From Pseudomonas baltica (GTDB taxonomy: Bacteria; Pseudomonadota; Gammaproteobacteria; Pseudomonadales; Pseudomonadaceae): a DNA stretch of 64,000 nucleotides. Location of the stretch: the NCBI RefSeq assembly GCF_014235765.1, contig NZ_JACMYH010000008.1:1-64000 (forward strand), given 5' to 3'. Of this stretch, positions 1 through 8,282 are shown in pieces. The position numbers and the translations under genes were made by a program. Below the pieces are notes generated by a model. The model saw nothing but the letters and a program-made list of their open reading frames with translations. It searched no databases and was not told the origin of the DNA. The number at the start of each line of letters is the position of its first letter. Positions within the stretch are counted from its first letter, which is position 1.

Positions 1-72
1 TAACCCTCTGAAACAGCCAACTCATTGATTAACAAGGAGTTTATTGTTTCGGCTGCGCCGGAAGTGGGGCGA

Positions 73-100
73 ATTATAGACACTACAGATTCGCCGTCAA
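73..100 (-). promoter_or_regulatory. Strong sigma-70 promoter, probably of an rRNA operon off the left edge
   Basis: On the minus strand TTGACG (95-100) and a perfect TATAAT (73-78) are separated by 16 bases, so transcription would start near 66 and run out of the window at its left end. The leader from about 66 down to 1 holds no gene. Such a strong promoter just downstream of tyrS, followed by an untranslated leader, fits an rrn operon; that part is inference because no rRNA lies in the window. Confidence 0.6.
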
Positions 101-114
101 GCCCTTGTTTTGGA

Positions 115-1314
115 TTATTCGTTTTTTAGCGTAATGCGGGCAAAAGCCTTCTTCCCGGCCTGCACTATATGGGTCGCACCCAGCGTGAAGACGAATGTCC
201 GGTCTACCACGACGCCATCTACACGAACACTTCCGGCATTAAGTAGATCGCGAGCGCCCGCGGCGTTCTTGACCATCCCTGCTTTATTAAGGATAGCGGC
301 AATGGGCATATCTTCCGCGCCTGCGATATCCATTTCCGGCAGATCCTCCGGCAACTCGCCCTCCTTCATGCGATTGCCCGCAGCCTTGTGCGCGCTTTGG
401 GCGGCTTCCTCGCCATGGAATCGCGCGACGATTTCTTCGGCGAGCTTGATCTTGATGTCACGAGGATTGGCGCCGGCCTCCACGTCAGCCTTGAACGCTT
501 CGATCTCGTCCATGCTGCGAAAGCTGAGCAGTTCGAAGTAACGCCACATCAACGCATCCGGGATGGAGACCAGCTTGCTGTACATGATGCCGGGCGCTTC
601 CTGGATGCCGACGTAGTTACCCAGCGACTTGGACATCTTCTTCACGCCGTCCAAGCCTTCCAGCAACGGCAGGGTGACGATGCACTGAGCTTCCTGACCA
701 TAGGCGCGCTGCAACTCGCGCCCCATCAACAAGTTGAATTTCTGGTCGGTACCGCCCAGCTCGACGTCTGCGCGCAGGGCGACAGAGTCATAACCCTGAA
801 CCAGTGGATAGAGGAACTCGTGGATGGCGATCGGCTGGTTGCTGGTGTAGCGCTTGCTGAAGTCGTCACGCTCGAGCATACGCGCCACGGTGTACTGCGA
901 AGCCAGGCGAATGAAATCGGCCGGGCTGAGGACGTCCATCCAGGTCGAGTTGAACGCCACCTCGGTTTTGGCCGGGTCAAGGATCTTGAACACCTGGGCC
1001 TTGTAGGTTTCGGCATTCTCGAGCACCTGCTCACGGGTCAAGGGCGGGCGCGTGGCGCTCTTGCCACTGGGATCACCGATGGAGCCCGTGAAGTCACCTA
1101 TAAGGAAGATGACCTGGTGACCCAGCTCCTGGAACTGCCGAAGCTTGTTGATCAGCACCGTGTGACCCAGGTGCAGATCCGGAGCGGTGGGGTCGAAGCC
1201 TGCCTTGATACGCAGTGGCTGACCGCGCTTGAGCTTCTCGACCAGTTCGGATTCGACAAGCACCTCTTCCGTGCCGCGCTTGATCAGCGCCAGCTGCTCT
1301 TCAACAGACTTCAT
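115..1314 (-). CDS. tyrS: Tyrosyl-tRNA synthetase
   Basis: Class I aminoacyl-tRNA synthetase, 399 residues, that charges tRNA-Tyr with tyrosine in the cytoplasm. The HIGH-type motif is HLGH at residues 48-51, the second class I signature KMSKS lies near residue 230 (context GVKKMSKSLGN), and the last ~65 residues form an S4 RNA-binding domain. Length fits the TyrZ-like subtype of about 400 residues. The ATG at 1314 is divergent from the M23 peptidase gene across about 200 bases. The gene ends just upstream of the promoter at 73-100, so read-through into the presumed rRNA operon is possible. Family assignment is firm; the subtype is from memory. Confidence 0.96.
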   Translation of the reverse strand: MKSVEEQLALIKRGTEEVLVESELVEKLKRGQPLRIKAGFDPTAPDLHLGHTVLINKLRQFQELGHQVIFLIGDFTGSIGDPSGKSATRPPLTREQVLENAETYKAQVFKILDPAKTEVAFNSTWMDVLSPADFIRLASQYTVARMLERDDFSKRYTSNQPIAIHEFLYPLVQGYDSVALRADVELGGTDQKFNLLMGRELQRAYGQEAQCIVTLPLLEGLDGVKKMSKSLGNYVGIQEAPGIMYSKLVSIPDALMWRYFELLSFRSMDEIEAFKADVEAGANPRDIKIKLAEEIVARFHGEEAAQSAHKAAGNRMKEGELPEDLPEMDIAGAEDMPIAAILNKAGMVKNAAGARDLLNAGSVRVDGVVVDRTFVFTLGATHIVQAGKKAFARITLKNE

Positions 1315-1425
1315 ATAGGTCCTACAACGCTCGGATTCAAAGGGCTCAACGATACAAGATCACGGGTCAAATACAAGGCGCGAGCACAGATGTGACTCAT
1401 TGGCGCCAAGCAAACGTCTGCGAGC

Positions 1426-1454
1426 TTGCTTTAGAGGGGTTTTGGTTATATTTT
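1426..1454 (+). promoter_or_regulatory. Possible promoter of the M23 peptidase gene
   Basis: TTGCTT (1426-1431) and TATTTT (1449-1454) are spaced by 17 bases in the most AT-rich stretch between tyrS and the peptidase gene. The -10 matches consensus at four of six bases and the -35 at three. Overlapping alternatives such as TATATT (1447-1452) exist, so the exact site is uncertain. Confidence 0.35.
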
Positions 1455-1523
1455 ATACAGTTATTTCATCTTCATCATGTCATTCATCTCATCTTTCCAT
1501 CTTCAAAAGTCAAAAAATCACCT

Positions 1524-2987
1524 ATGACCAAGCAACCGCCTAAAGCGCCGCCGCTTTATCCGAAGAGCCACCTTGTGGCTGCCAGCGGCATAGCCGCCCT
1601 CCTCAGCCTTGCCTTGCTGGTATTTCCCTCCAGCGATGTGGAAGCAAAGCGCACCACCATGAGCCTGGAAATGCCGGCTCCCGCAGAACAGCTCAAGGAT
1701 GCCGAACAGGACACTCCGGTAGCCCCGATCGCCGAGCAGGCTGCTCCCGCGCCATTCGCCCAGATCGAGACCAGCGATTCGACAGACACCGAGCAGGCTG
1801 CACAGCCAGCTGCGCCGGCTACTTCTCAGGCAGCTGCGAGCAAGGAAGCGACTGTCGCCAAGGACGTCGCAGCGGTCAAGAAAGAGCCTTCGCACCGTCA
1901 AGTCGTTGTGGCCAAGGGCGACACGCTCTCCACGCTGTTCGAAAAGGTTGGCCTGCCAGCTTCCACCGCCGCCCAAGTGGTAGGCACTGACAAGAAGGCC
2001 AAGCAGTTCACCCAGCTCAAGCGTGGGCAACTGCTGGAGTTCGAGCTGTCGCCGGAAGGCGATCTGCTTGGCCTGCACAGCAAAGTCAGCGAGCTGGACA
2101 CCATCCGCCTGACCAAGGCCGGCAATGGTTTCGCATTCGAGCGTGAAACCAGCAAGCCAGTGACGCGCGAAGCCTATGCGCACGGAGTCATCAAGAACTC
2201 CCTGTCGCAATCTGCGGCGCGCGCTGGACTGTCCCACAGCCAGACCATGGACATGGCCAGCATCTTCGGCTACGACGTGGACTTCGCTCAGGATATTCGC
2301 CAGGGCGATGAATTCGACATCATCTATGAGCAGCGCGTACTCAATGGCAAGGTGATCGGCACTGGCGGCATCCTGGCCGCGCGCTTTACCAACCGCGGCA
2401 AGACCTATACCGCAGTCCGGTACACCAACAAGCAAGGCAACAGCAACTACTACACCGCCGATGGCAACAGCATGCGCAAGGCGTTCATTCGTACCCCGGT
2501 GGACTTCGCCCGCATCAGCTCGCGCTTCTCGATGGGCCGCAAGCATCCGATCCTGAACAAGATTCGCGCGCACAAGGGTGTCGATTATGCAGCGCCACGG
2601 GGCACGCCGATCAAAGCCGCCGGTGATGGCAAGGTAACGCTGGCCGGCCGCCGCGGTGGCTACGGCAATACCGTGATCATCCAGCACGGCAACAGCTACA
2701 CCACGCTGTACGGGCACATGCAGGGCTTTGCCAAGGGCATCAAGACCGGCGGCAGCGTCAAGCAAGGCCAGGTCATCGGCTACATCGGCACCACCGGTTT
2801 GTCCACGGGCCCGCACTTGCACTACGAGTTCCAGGTCAATGGTGTCCATGTTGACCCACTGGGCCAGAAGCTGCCGATGGCCGACCCGATTGCCAAGGCC
2901 GAAAAACAGCGTTTCAACCAGCTGAGCCAGCCGTTGATGGCGAAGATGGACGCCGAGCGGACGACGCTGTTGGCGAGCAAGCGCTGA
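1524..2987 (+). CDS. M23 family murein endopeptidase with OapA/LysM-like domain
   Basis: Predicted zinc metallopeptidase of 487 residues acting on peptidoglycan cross-links in the periplasm. A single membrane anchor lies near residues 12-32, followed by a long Ala/Glu/Thr-rich linker. A LysM/OapA-like domain follows (starting around VVVAKGDTLSTLF), and the C-terminal peptidase_M23 domain carries the zinc ligands HKGVDYA and HLHYEF. An in-frame extension upstream to 1392 exists, but MTKQPPKAPP at 1524 places the basic residues directly before the anchor. anmK starts 3 bases after the stop, so the two are probably cotranscribed, which links wall cleavage with recycling of its products. Confidence 0.9.
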   Translation: MTKQPPKAPPLYPKSHLVAASGIAALLSLALLVFPSSDVEAKRTTMSLEMPAPAEQLKDAEQDTPVAPIAEQAAPAPFAQIETSDSTDTEQAAQPAAPATSQAAASKEATVAKDVAAVKKEPSHRQVVVAKGDTLSTLFEKVGLPASTAAQVVGTDKKAKQFTQLKRGQLLEFELSPEGDLLGLHSKVSELDTIRLTKAGNGFAFERETSKPVTREAYAHGVIKNSLSQSAARAGLSHSQTMDMASIFGYDVDFAQDIRQGDEFDIIYEQRVLNGKVIGTGGILAARFTNRGKTYTAVRYTNKQGNSNYYTADGNSMRKAFIRTPVDFARISSRFSMGRKHPILNKIRAHKGVDYAAPRGTPIKAAGDGKVTLAGRRGGYGNTVIIQHGNSYTTLYGHMQGFAKGIKTGGSVKQGQVIGYIGTTGLSTGPHLHYEFQVNGVHVDPLGQKLPMADPIAKAEKQRFNQLSQPLMAKMDAERTTLLASKR

Positions 2988-2990
2988 GTC

Positions 2991-4082
2991 ATGACTTACT
3001 ACCTGGGGGTAATGTCCGGCACCAGCCTGGACGGGCTGGACATTGCCCTGATCGAGCAGGACCGCTCGACTCGGCTGGTCGCGACACACTACGTGCCTAT
3101 GCCCGAAGCGCTGCGCCAGCAACTGCTGGAACTGTGCGCCAGCGGGCCGGATGAGATAGCCCGGGCCGCTCTGGCGGAAAACCAGTGGGTCGCGTTGGCG
3201 GCTGATGGCATATCGGCCTTACTCACCGCACAGCAACTGGCCCCTGCAGACATCCGTGCCATCGGCAGCCACGGCCAGACCGTTCGCCACGAGCCTGCCC
3301 GTGGCTTCACCGTGCAGATTGGCAACCCTGCCCTGCTGGCAGAACTGACCCAGATCACCGTGGTAGGCGATTTTCGCCGCCGCGATGTCGCAGCCGGTGG
3401 TCAAGGTGCTCCCCTGGTGCCGGCTTTCCACGAGGCCCTGTTCGGCGCCGAAGGCGAGGCGCGTGCGGTGCTCAACGTGGGTGGTTTCAGCAACCTCAGC
3501 CTGATTGGCGGGAATACGCCGGTCAGCGGTTTCGATTGCGGACCTGGCAATGTGCTGATGGATGCCTGGATTCAGCTCAAGCGCGGCCTGGACTATGACC
3601 AGGGTGGCGCCTGGGCAGCAACCGGCACGCTACAGCCGCATTTGCTCGGCGCGCTGCTGGGCGACCCGTTCTTCGCTGGCAGCGGACCGAAAAGCACGGG
3701 CCGCGAGGTGTTCAATCTGGGGTGGCTGCAGCGACACCTGGAGGCGCGGCCCGCGCTCGCCGATGCCGACGTTCAGGCAACGCTTCTCGAGCTGACCGCG
3801 CAGAGTACCGTACAGTCGCTGCGTGTCGCCCAGCCGACCACCCATGCGCTGCTGGTGTGTGGCGGCGGCGCGCACAACCAGACGCTGATGACGCGCCTGC
3901 AAGCCTTGTTGCCAGAAGCTCAGGTGGCCAGTACGGCGAAAGCCGGTGTCGACCCGGACTGGGTCGAGGCAATGGCGTTCGCCTGGCTGGCCGATTGCTG
4001 CCTGCAGGGCATAGCCGCCAATCGGCCGAGCGTGACTGGCGCACGCGGTCTGCGAGTGCTGGGCGCTATATACCCGGCTTGA
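2991..4082 (+). CDS. anmK: Anhydro-N-acetylmuramic acid kinase
   Basis: AnmK opens the 1,6-anhydro ring of anhydro-MurNAc and phosphorylates it to MurNAc-6-phosphate during murein recycling. The 363 residues begin with the family signature GVMSGTSLDG at 6-15; NVGGFSNLS and GFDCGPGNVLMDAW follow in the sugar-kinase fold. The ATG lies three bases after the peptidase stop. MurU and AmgK, also encoded in this window, act later in the Pseudomonas salvage route after dephosphorylation of the product by MupP, which I do not see here. A perfect hairpin with a T run follows the gene. Confidence 0.96.
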   Translation: MTYYLGVMSGTSLDGLDIALIEQDRSTRLVATHYVPMPEALRQQLLELCASGPDEIARAALAENQWVALAADGISALLTAQQLAPADIRAIGSHGQTVRHEPARGFTVQIGNPALLAELTQITVVGDFRRRDVAAGGQGAPLVPAFHEALFGAEGEARAVLNVGGFSNLSLIGGNTPVSGFDCGPGNVLMDAWIQLKRGLDYDQGGAWAATGTLQPHLLGALLGDPFFAGSGPKSTGREVFNLGWLQRHLEARPALADADVQATLLELTAQSTVQSLRVAQPTTHALLVCGGGAHNQTLMTRLQALLPEAQVASTAKAGVDPDWVEAMAFAWLADCCLQGIAANRPSVTGARGLRVLGAIYPA

Positions 4083-4100
4083 CGCCTGAAGCCTGAAACG

Positions 4101-4129
4101 AAAACGCCGTGCAGATGCACGGCGTTTTT
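4101..4129. terminator. Bidirectional terminator between anmK and erpA
   Basis: A perfect 12-base-pair stem, AAAACGCCGTGC (4101-4112) with GCACGGCGTTTT (4117-4128), has a 4-base loop and a run of T on the plus strand. The A run at its left end gives the T run for the convergent erpA transcript. Confidence 0.9.
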
Positions 4130-4143
4130 GCGTTGGCGCTGGA

Positions 4144-4494
4144 TCAGATCGAGAAGGACTGACCGCAACCGCAAGTGGTGCTGGCGTTCGGGTTGTTGAT
4201 GACGAACCGCGAACCTTCCAGACCTTCCTGGTAATCCACCTGCGCGCCGGCCAGGTACTGGAAGCTCATGGGATCGACCACCAGGCTGACGCCTTCGCGC
4301 TCGACGATGGTGTCGTCTTCGGCAACGTCTTCATCGAAGGTGAAGCCATACTGGAAGCCCGAGCAGCCGCCACCGGTGACGAAGACGCGCAGCTTGAGGC
4401 GATCATTACCCTCTTCGTCGACCAGGTTCTTGACCTTGATGGCGGCCCCTTGGGTGAATTGCAAAGCCATGGGGGTAAAGGATTCGACGCTCAT
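4144..4494 (-). CDS. erpA: Iron-sulfur cluster insertion protein ErpA
   Basis: A-type Fe-S carrier of 116 residues that delivers clusters to apo-enzymes, including those of isoprenoid synthesis. The three cluster ligands are visible as GGGCSGF and the C-terminal TTCGCGQSF. I place the start at 4494 (MSVESFTP), which gives the usual Pseudomonas length; an in-frame upstream ATG at 4569 would add 25 unrelated residues. The gene has its own promoter with an inverted repeat over the -10 box (see 4522-4569). It converges on anmK and is followed by their shared terminator. Confidence 0.95.
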   Translation of the reverse strand: MSVESFTPMALQFTQGAAIKVKNLVDEEGNDRLKLRVFVTGGGCSGFQYGFTFDEDVAEDDTIVEREGVSLVVDPMSFQYLAGAQVDYQEGLEGSRFVINNPNASTTCGCGQSFSI

Positions 4495-4521
4495 GTAGAA
4501 GTTCTCCCGGCGTACGCCGTC

Positions 4522-4569
4522 ATAATGCTCAATGGCGGCATTATCCGCTTCTCCTACGAAAATGGTCAA
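4522..4569 (-). promoter_or_regulatory. erpA promoter with inverted repeat over the -10 box
   Basis: On the minus strand TTGACC (4564-4569) and GATAAT (4540-4545) are 18 bases apart. A perfect 7-base inverted repeat, ATAATGC (4522-4528) and GCATTAT (4538-4544) with a 9-base spacer, covers the -10 and the expected start point. This is a plausible repressor operator. It does not match the IscR type 1 motif as I remember it, so the regulator is not assigned. Confidence 0.55.
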
Positions 4570-4592
4570 GAATTAGCCAGTGGCAAACGCAG

Positions 4593-4614
4593 AGAGGCCC
4601 GCAAGCGGGCCTCT
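4593..4614 (-). terminator. Terminator-like hairpin after argC
   Basis: AGAGGCCCGC (4593-4602) pairs fully with GCGGGCCTCT (4605-4614). It lies 20 bases after the argC stop in the direction of argC transcription. The T run that follows on the minus strand is short, so efficiency is uncertain. Confidence 0.6.
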
Positions 4615-4634
4615 GGAAAGCACTGCGGCAAGCG

Positions 4635-5669
4635 TCAGGGGAGCATGCCGGCGTGAGACAGACCGAAGCGCTCGTCCAGGCCGAACAGGATGTTCATGTT
4701 CTGTACGGCCTGGCCCGACGCCCCCTTGACCAGGTTGTCGATGACCGAAAGCACGACGACCAGATCACCGTCCTGTGGGCGATGCACGGCGATCCGGCAG
4801 ACATTGGCGCCGCGTACGCTGCGGGTCTCGGGGTGGCTGCCGGCTGGCATGACATCGACGAACGGCTCGTCGGCATAACGCGCCTCGTACAACGCTTGCA
4901 GATCGACCGATTTGTCGACGACGGTGGCGTACAGCGTGGAGTGAATGCCACGGATCATTGGAGTGAGATGGGGAACGAAGGTCAGGCCCACTTCGCCGCC
5001 AGCCGCGCGACGCAAGCCCTGGGTGATTTCAGGCAGATGGCGATGCCCCTTGACTGCGTAGGCCTTCATGCTTTCACCCGCCTCGCAGAACAACGAGCCT
5101 ACGCTGGCGCCACGACCCGCGCCGCTGACACCCGACTTGCAGTCGGCGATCAGGCGCGTGTTGTCGGCCAGGCCGGCCTCGAGCAGCGGCAGGAAACCGA
5201 GCTGAGTGGCCGTGGGATAGCAACCCGGCACGGCGATCAGACGCGCCTGGCGGATCTGCTCGCGGTTGACCTCGGGCAAGCCGTAGACAGCGTCGGCCAG
5301 CAGTTCCGGTGCACCATGGGGCTGGCCGTACCATTTGGCCCATTCATCGGCATCCTGCAGACGGAAGTCGGCGGACAGATCGATGATCCTGGTTCCCGCC
5401 GCGAGCAGCTCACCGGCCAGGGCATGGGCGACGCCATGGGGCGTGGCGAAGAACACCACGTCGCAAGCACCCAACGTCTTGATGTCAGGGACGCTGAACG
5501 CCAGGCCGTCGTAGTGGCCTCGCAGGTTGGGGTACAGGTCGGCAACGGGCAGGCCAGCCTCGGATCGGGAGGTAATGACCTCTACCTGCGCCTGCGGATG
5601 CTGCGCCAGCAGACGCAGTAGTTCGACCCCGGTATAACCCGTGCCGCCGACGATACCGACCTTGACCAT
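4635..5669 (-). CDS. argC: N-acetyl-gamma-glutamyl-phosphate reductase
   Basis: Third step of arginine synthesis: NADPH-dependent reduction of N-acetylglutamyl phosphate to the semialdehyde. The 344 residues start with the dinucleotide-binding motif GIVGGTGYTG (5-14), and the catalytic cysteine is Cys150 in PGCYPT. Length fits the long ArgC form. It is a single gene between a downstream hairpin and the divergent hemJ, so it appears monocistronic. The ATG at 5669 opens directly onto the Rossmann fold, which supports this start. Confidence 0.96.
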   Translation of the reverse strand: MVKVGIVGGTGYTGVELLRLLAQHPQAQVEVITSRSEAGLPVADLYPNLRGHYDGLAFSVPDIKTLGACDVVFFATPHGVAHALAGELLAAGTRIIDLSADFRLQDADEWAKWYGQPHGAPELLADAVYGLPEVNREQIRQARLIAVPGCYPTATQLGFLPLLEAGLADNTRLIADCKSGVSGAGRGASVGSLFCEAGESMKAYAVKGHRHLPEITQGLRRAAGGEVGLTFVPHLTPMIRGIHSTLYATVVDKSVDLQALYEARYADEPFVDVMPAGSHPETRSVRGANVCRIAVHRPQDGDLVVVLSVIDNLVKGASGQAVQNMNILFGLDERFGLSHAGMLP

Positions 5670-5804
5670 AAACTGCCCTCTTCACGATGCGACTGGAAAG
5701 CCTTCGATGATAGGGGGCCTGCGTCTGTGTAACAACCGTTGAGATGACGTGGGCGCTGGCAGACTCTACTATCGACGCTACCGTGAACCTGGGAATAACT
5801 GGAA

Positions 5805-6230
5805 ATGCTTTATCTATGGATCAAGGCCCTGCACATCGTCAGCGTCGTCTGCTGGTTTGCCGGGTTGTTCTACCTGCCGCGCCTGTTCGTCTACCACGCT
5901 CAGAGCGAGGACACCGTCAGCCGCGAACGCTTCGCCGTCATGGAGCGCAAGCTGTACCGCGGGATCATGACGCCGGCGATGATCGCCACGTTCATCTTCG
6001 GCATCTGGCTGATCGCGCTGTCGCCAGGCTGGATGAGCCAAGGGTGGATGCATGCCAAGCTGACCCTGGTCATCTTGTTGACCGGCTATCACCACGTATG
6101 CGGCGCGCAGATGAAGCGTTTCGCACGGGGCGAAAACAAGCGCAGCCATGTGTTTTTCCGCTGGTTCAACGAAATTCCGGTGCTGGTACTGCTGGCCGTA
6201 GTGATTCTGGTGGTGGTCAAGCCATTCTGA
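5805..6230 (+). CDS. hemJ: Protoporphyrinogen IX oxidase, HemJ type
   Basis: Membrane protein of 141 residues with four predicted helices (roughly 2-22, 55-75, 82-100 and 120-140), of the HemJ/UPF0093 family that oxidises protoporphyrinogen IX in heme synthesis. Conserved family features are the N-terminal LWIKALHI, the central MERKLYRGIMTPAM and YHHVCGAQMKRF with its histidine pair. The ATG is preceded by a weak GGAA. It is divergent from argC across about 135 bases. Family assignment is confident; activity is known from other bacteria. Confidence 0.92.
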   Translation: MLYLWIKALHIVSVVCWFAGLFYLPRLFVYHAQSEDTVSRERFAVMERKLYRGIMTPAMIATFIFGIWLIALSPGWMSQGWMHAKLTLVILLTGYHHVCGAQMKRFARGENKRSHVFFRWFNEIPVLVLLAVVILVVVKPF

Positions 6231-6289
6231 TCCTGCGCACAAGCAACGCGCTCAAAGCCGGTGCGCCCTGTAGACTGTCCATATGAAAT

Positions 6290-6310
6290 CGCGCCAGCTT
6301 GCCTGGCGCG
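6290..6310. repeat. Perfect hairpin before the SDR gene
   Basis: CGCGCCAG (6290-6297) and CTGGCGCG (6303-6310) enclose a 5-base loop. No T run follows, so it is unlikely to be an efficient terminator. It ends 15 bases before the dehydrogenase start and could affect its translation. Confidence 0.45.
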
Positions 6311-6325
6311 GGTATGGAGAATTCG

Positions 6326-7099
6326 ATGACCCGTTATGCCATGATCACAGGCGCGTCGGCAGGCCTGGGCCTGGCCATGGCCGAAGCCCTGGCCAGGCGC
6401 GGACGCAGCCTGCTGCTGGTGGCGCGCCACCGTGACCCGCTGGAAATCATTGCCGCTGAACTGACCCAGCGCTTTGGTGTGGAAGTACTGTTTCGTGCCT
6501 GTGACCTCGGCGAGCCATTGCGGCTATCCGGCTTCCTGCTGGAGCTCGAGGAAAGCGAACGTCAGATCGACCTGCTGGTGAACTGTGCCGCCGTGCGCTC
6601 CCATGGGCACTTTCTTGCCCAGGACTGGAGCCAGGAACAGGACCTGATCGAACTGAACATTCTGGCCCTGACCCGCCTCTGCCATGCCCTGGGCAACGCC
6701 ATGGCCGTGCAGGGCGGTGGGCAGATTCTCAATGTAGCCTCGCTGGCCGCGTTTCAACCCGGCCCATGGATGAGCAGCTATGCGGCCAGCAAGGCCTATG
6801 TCCTGCATTTTTCCGAAGGGTTGCGCGAGGAACTCAAGCAGACCGGGGTGAAGGTCTCGGTGCTGTGTCCGGGCCCCGTACGCGCAAGCCAACGGCGAAT
6901 TCCGCGCCTGGCGGGCAGCTCGCTGGTGCTGGACGCCGAGCAGGTCGCCTTGCAGACCGTGCGCGCGCTCGCCCGCGATCGCGCGGTGATCGTGCCCGGA
7001 CGGCGCAATGGCTGGCTGGCAAGGGCTCCACGCCTGTTCCCGCGCTGGCTGACGCGGAGATTGGCCGGGTGGATCAACAAGGCCTATGCCCCGCATTGA
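6326..7099 (+). CDS. SDR family NAD(P)-dependent oxidoreductase
   Basis: Classical short-chain dehydrogenase of 257 residues. The cofactor motif TGASAGLG lies near residues 8-15, NCAAV replaces the usual NNAG, and the catalytic Tyr-Lys pair is in SSYAASKAYVL. The basic C-terminus suggests membrane association. The substrate cannot be read from sequence. I use ATG 6326 because GGAG lies 7 bases upstream; in-frame starts exist at 6299 (TTG) and 6314. hemJ lies upstream and the HIT gene downstream in the same direction. Confidence 0.88.
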   Translation: MTRYAMITGASAGLGLAMAEALARRGRSLLLVARHRDPLEIIAAELTQRFGVEVLFRACDLGEPLRLSGFLLELEESERQIDLLVNCAAVRSHGHFLAQDWSQEQDLIELNILALTRLCHALGNAMAVQGGGQILNVASLAAFQPGPWMSSYAASKAYVLHFSEGLREELKQTGVKVSVLCPGPVRASQRRIPRLAGSSLVLDAEQVALQTVRALARDRAVIVPGRRNGWLARAPRLFPRWLTRRLAGWINKAYAPH

Positions 7100-7168
7100 A
7101 GCAGGCAACACTGGGCGCTGGACGCAAGCCTCAGTACACTGACCCTTCGACCGCCATGGAGATGCATT

Positions 7169-7507
7169 GTGGATACTCTGTTTACCAAGATCATCAACCG
7201 GGAGATTCCGGCCAGGATCATCTACGAGGACGACCAGGTGTTGGCCTTCCACGATATTGCGCCCCAGGCTCCGGTGCATTTCCTGGTCATCCCGAAAAAG
7301 GCCATCCGTACGCTCAACGACCTGACCGAAGACGACAAGGGCCTGGCAGGGCACATTCTGTACACCGCCCAGCGCCTGGCCAAGGAGCTGGGTTGCGAAG
7401 AAGGTTTCCGGGTGGTGATGAACTGCAACGAACTGGGCGGTCAGACCGTCTACCACATACACATGCATGTGCTGGGGCAGCGCCAGATGAACTGGCCGCC
7501 CGGCTGA
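7169..7507 (+). CDS. hinT: HIT-domain nucleotide phosphoramidase-like protein (HinT type)
   Basis: Small HIT-family hydrolase of 112 residues. The histidine triad is intact as HIHMH followed by VLG near residues 98-102, and the fold begins with FTKIINREIPARIIYEDD. HinT proteins hydrolyse purine nucleoside phosphoramidates; the cellular substrate is not evident. The start is GTG at 7169 with GGAG upstream. Transcription is parallel with the SDR gene and coq7, with gaps of about 70-80 bases. Confidence 0.92.
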   Translation: MDTLFTKIINREIPARIIYEDDQVLAFHDIAPQAPVHFLVIPKKAIRTLNDLTEDDKGLAGHILYTAQRLAKELGCEEGFRVVMNCNELGGQTVYHIHMHVLGQRQMNWPPG

Positions 7508-7585
7508 CCGGCATTCATTCGAGCCGCAGCCCAGTGCTGCGCGCTCGTGCGCCAACATGCAGGCAAGATTTCAACGGAGGTGCCC

Positions 7586-8233
7586 ATGGCTACCCAGCGT
7601 CACTACTCGCCGATTGACCGATTGTTGCTGCAGGCCGACACGGCCATGCGCACCCTGCTGCCGTTCAGCGGCCATCCGTCGCGACCGTCGCCGGCCGTCG
7701 TCCAGCCCGAGGTGACGATGGACAAGCAACAGAGCCGGCACGTGGCCGGACTGATGCGCATCAATCACACCGGTGAGGTCTGCGCGCAGGCACTGTACCA
7801 AGGCCAGGCACTGACCGCGAAGCTGCCCCAGGTGCGCAAGGCCATGGAGCATGCAGCAGAAGAGGAAGTGGATCACCTGGCCTGGTGCGAGCAGCGCATT
7901 CGTCAATTGGGCAGCCATACCAGCGTGCTCAATCCGCTGTTCTATGGGATGTCGTTCGGTATCGGTGCAGCCGCAGGGATTATCAGTGACCGTGTGAGCC
8001 TGGGCTTCGTGGCAGCCACCGAGCATCAGGTGGTCAAGCACCTCGACGAGCATCTGCTGCAACTGCCTGCCGAGGACGTGAAATCGCGGGCGATTCTGGC
8101 GCAGATGCGCAGTGATGAGCAGGCCCACGCCGAATCGGCGCTCGACGCCGGCGGAGCCAGGTTTCCGGCACCGATACGCTTTGGCATGAGTTTGCTGGCC
8201 AAGGTCATGACCAAGAGCACCTATCGCATCTGA
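7586..8233 (+). CDS. coq7: Demethoxyubiquinone hydroxylase
   Basis: Di-iron monooxygenase of 215 residues that hydroxylates demethoxyubiquinone in ubiquinone synthesis. Ligand motifs of the ferritin-like fold are visible: NHTGEVCAQ, EEEVDHLAWCE, TEHQVVKHLDEH and SDEQAHAE. The start is ATG 7586 because CGGAGG ends 5 bases before it; the in-frame upstream extension lacks homology. A strong terminator follows. Pseudomonads use this soluble-type Coq7 rather than UbiF, which agrees with the genus call. Confidence 0.95.
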   Translation: MATQRHYSPIDRLLLQADTAMRTLLPFSGHPSRPSPAVVQPEVTMDKQQSRHVAGLMRINHTGEVCAQALYQGQALTAKLPQVRKAMEHAAEEEVDHLAWCEQRIRQLGSHTSVLNPLFYGMSFGIGAAAGIISDRVSLGFVAATEHQVVKHLDEHLLQLPAEDVKSRAILAQMRSDEQAHAESALDAGGARFPAPIRFGMSLLAKVMTKSTYRI

Positions 8234-8252
8234 ATGCGCATAGGGCATGCAG

Positions 8253-8279
8253 AAAGGGCGCTCGGTGAGCGCCCTTTTT
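8253..8279. terminator. Terminator between coq7 and the OsmC-like gene
   Basis: AAAGGGCGCTC (8253-8263), a 3-base loop and GAGCGCCCTTT (8267-8277) with further T form an 11-base-pair stem. The flanking A and T runs let it work for both convergent genes. Confidence 0.9.
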
Positions 8280-8282
8280 CAT

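Noticed and set aside
388..1395. Long open frame on the plus strand opposite tyrS (335 codons)
   Set aside because: It lies antisense to a certain tyrS gene and its product has no domain or signal; high GC leaves such frames open by chance.
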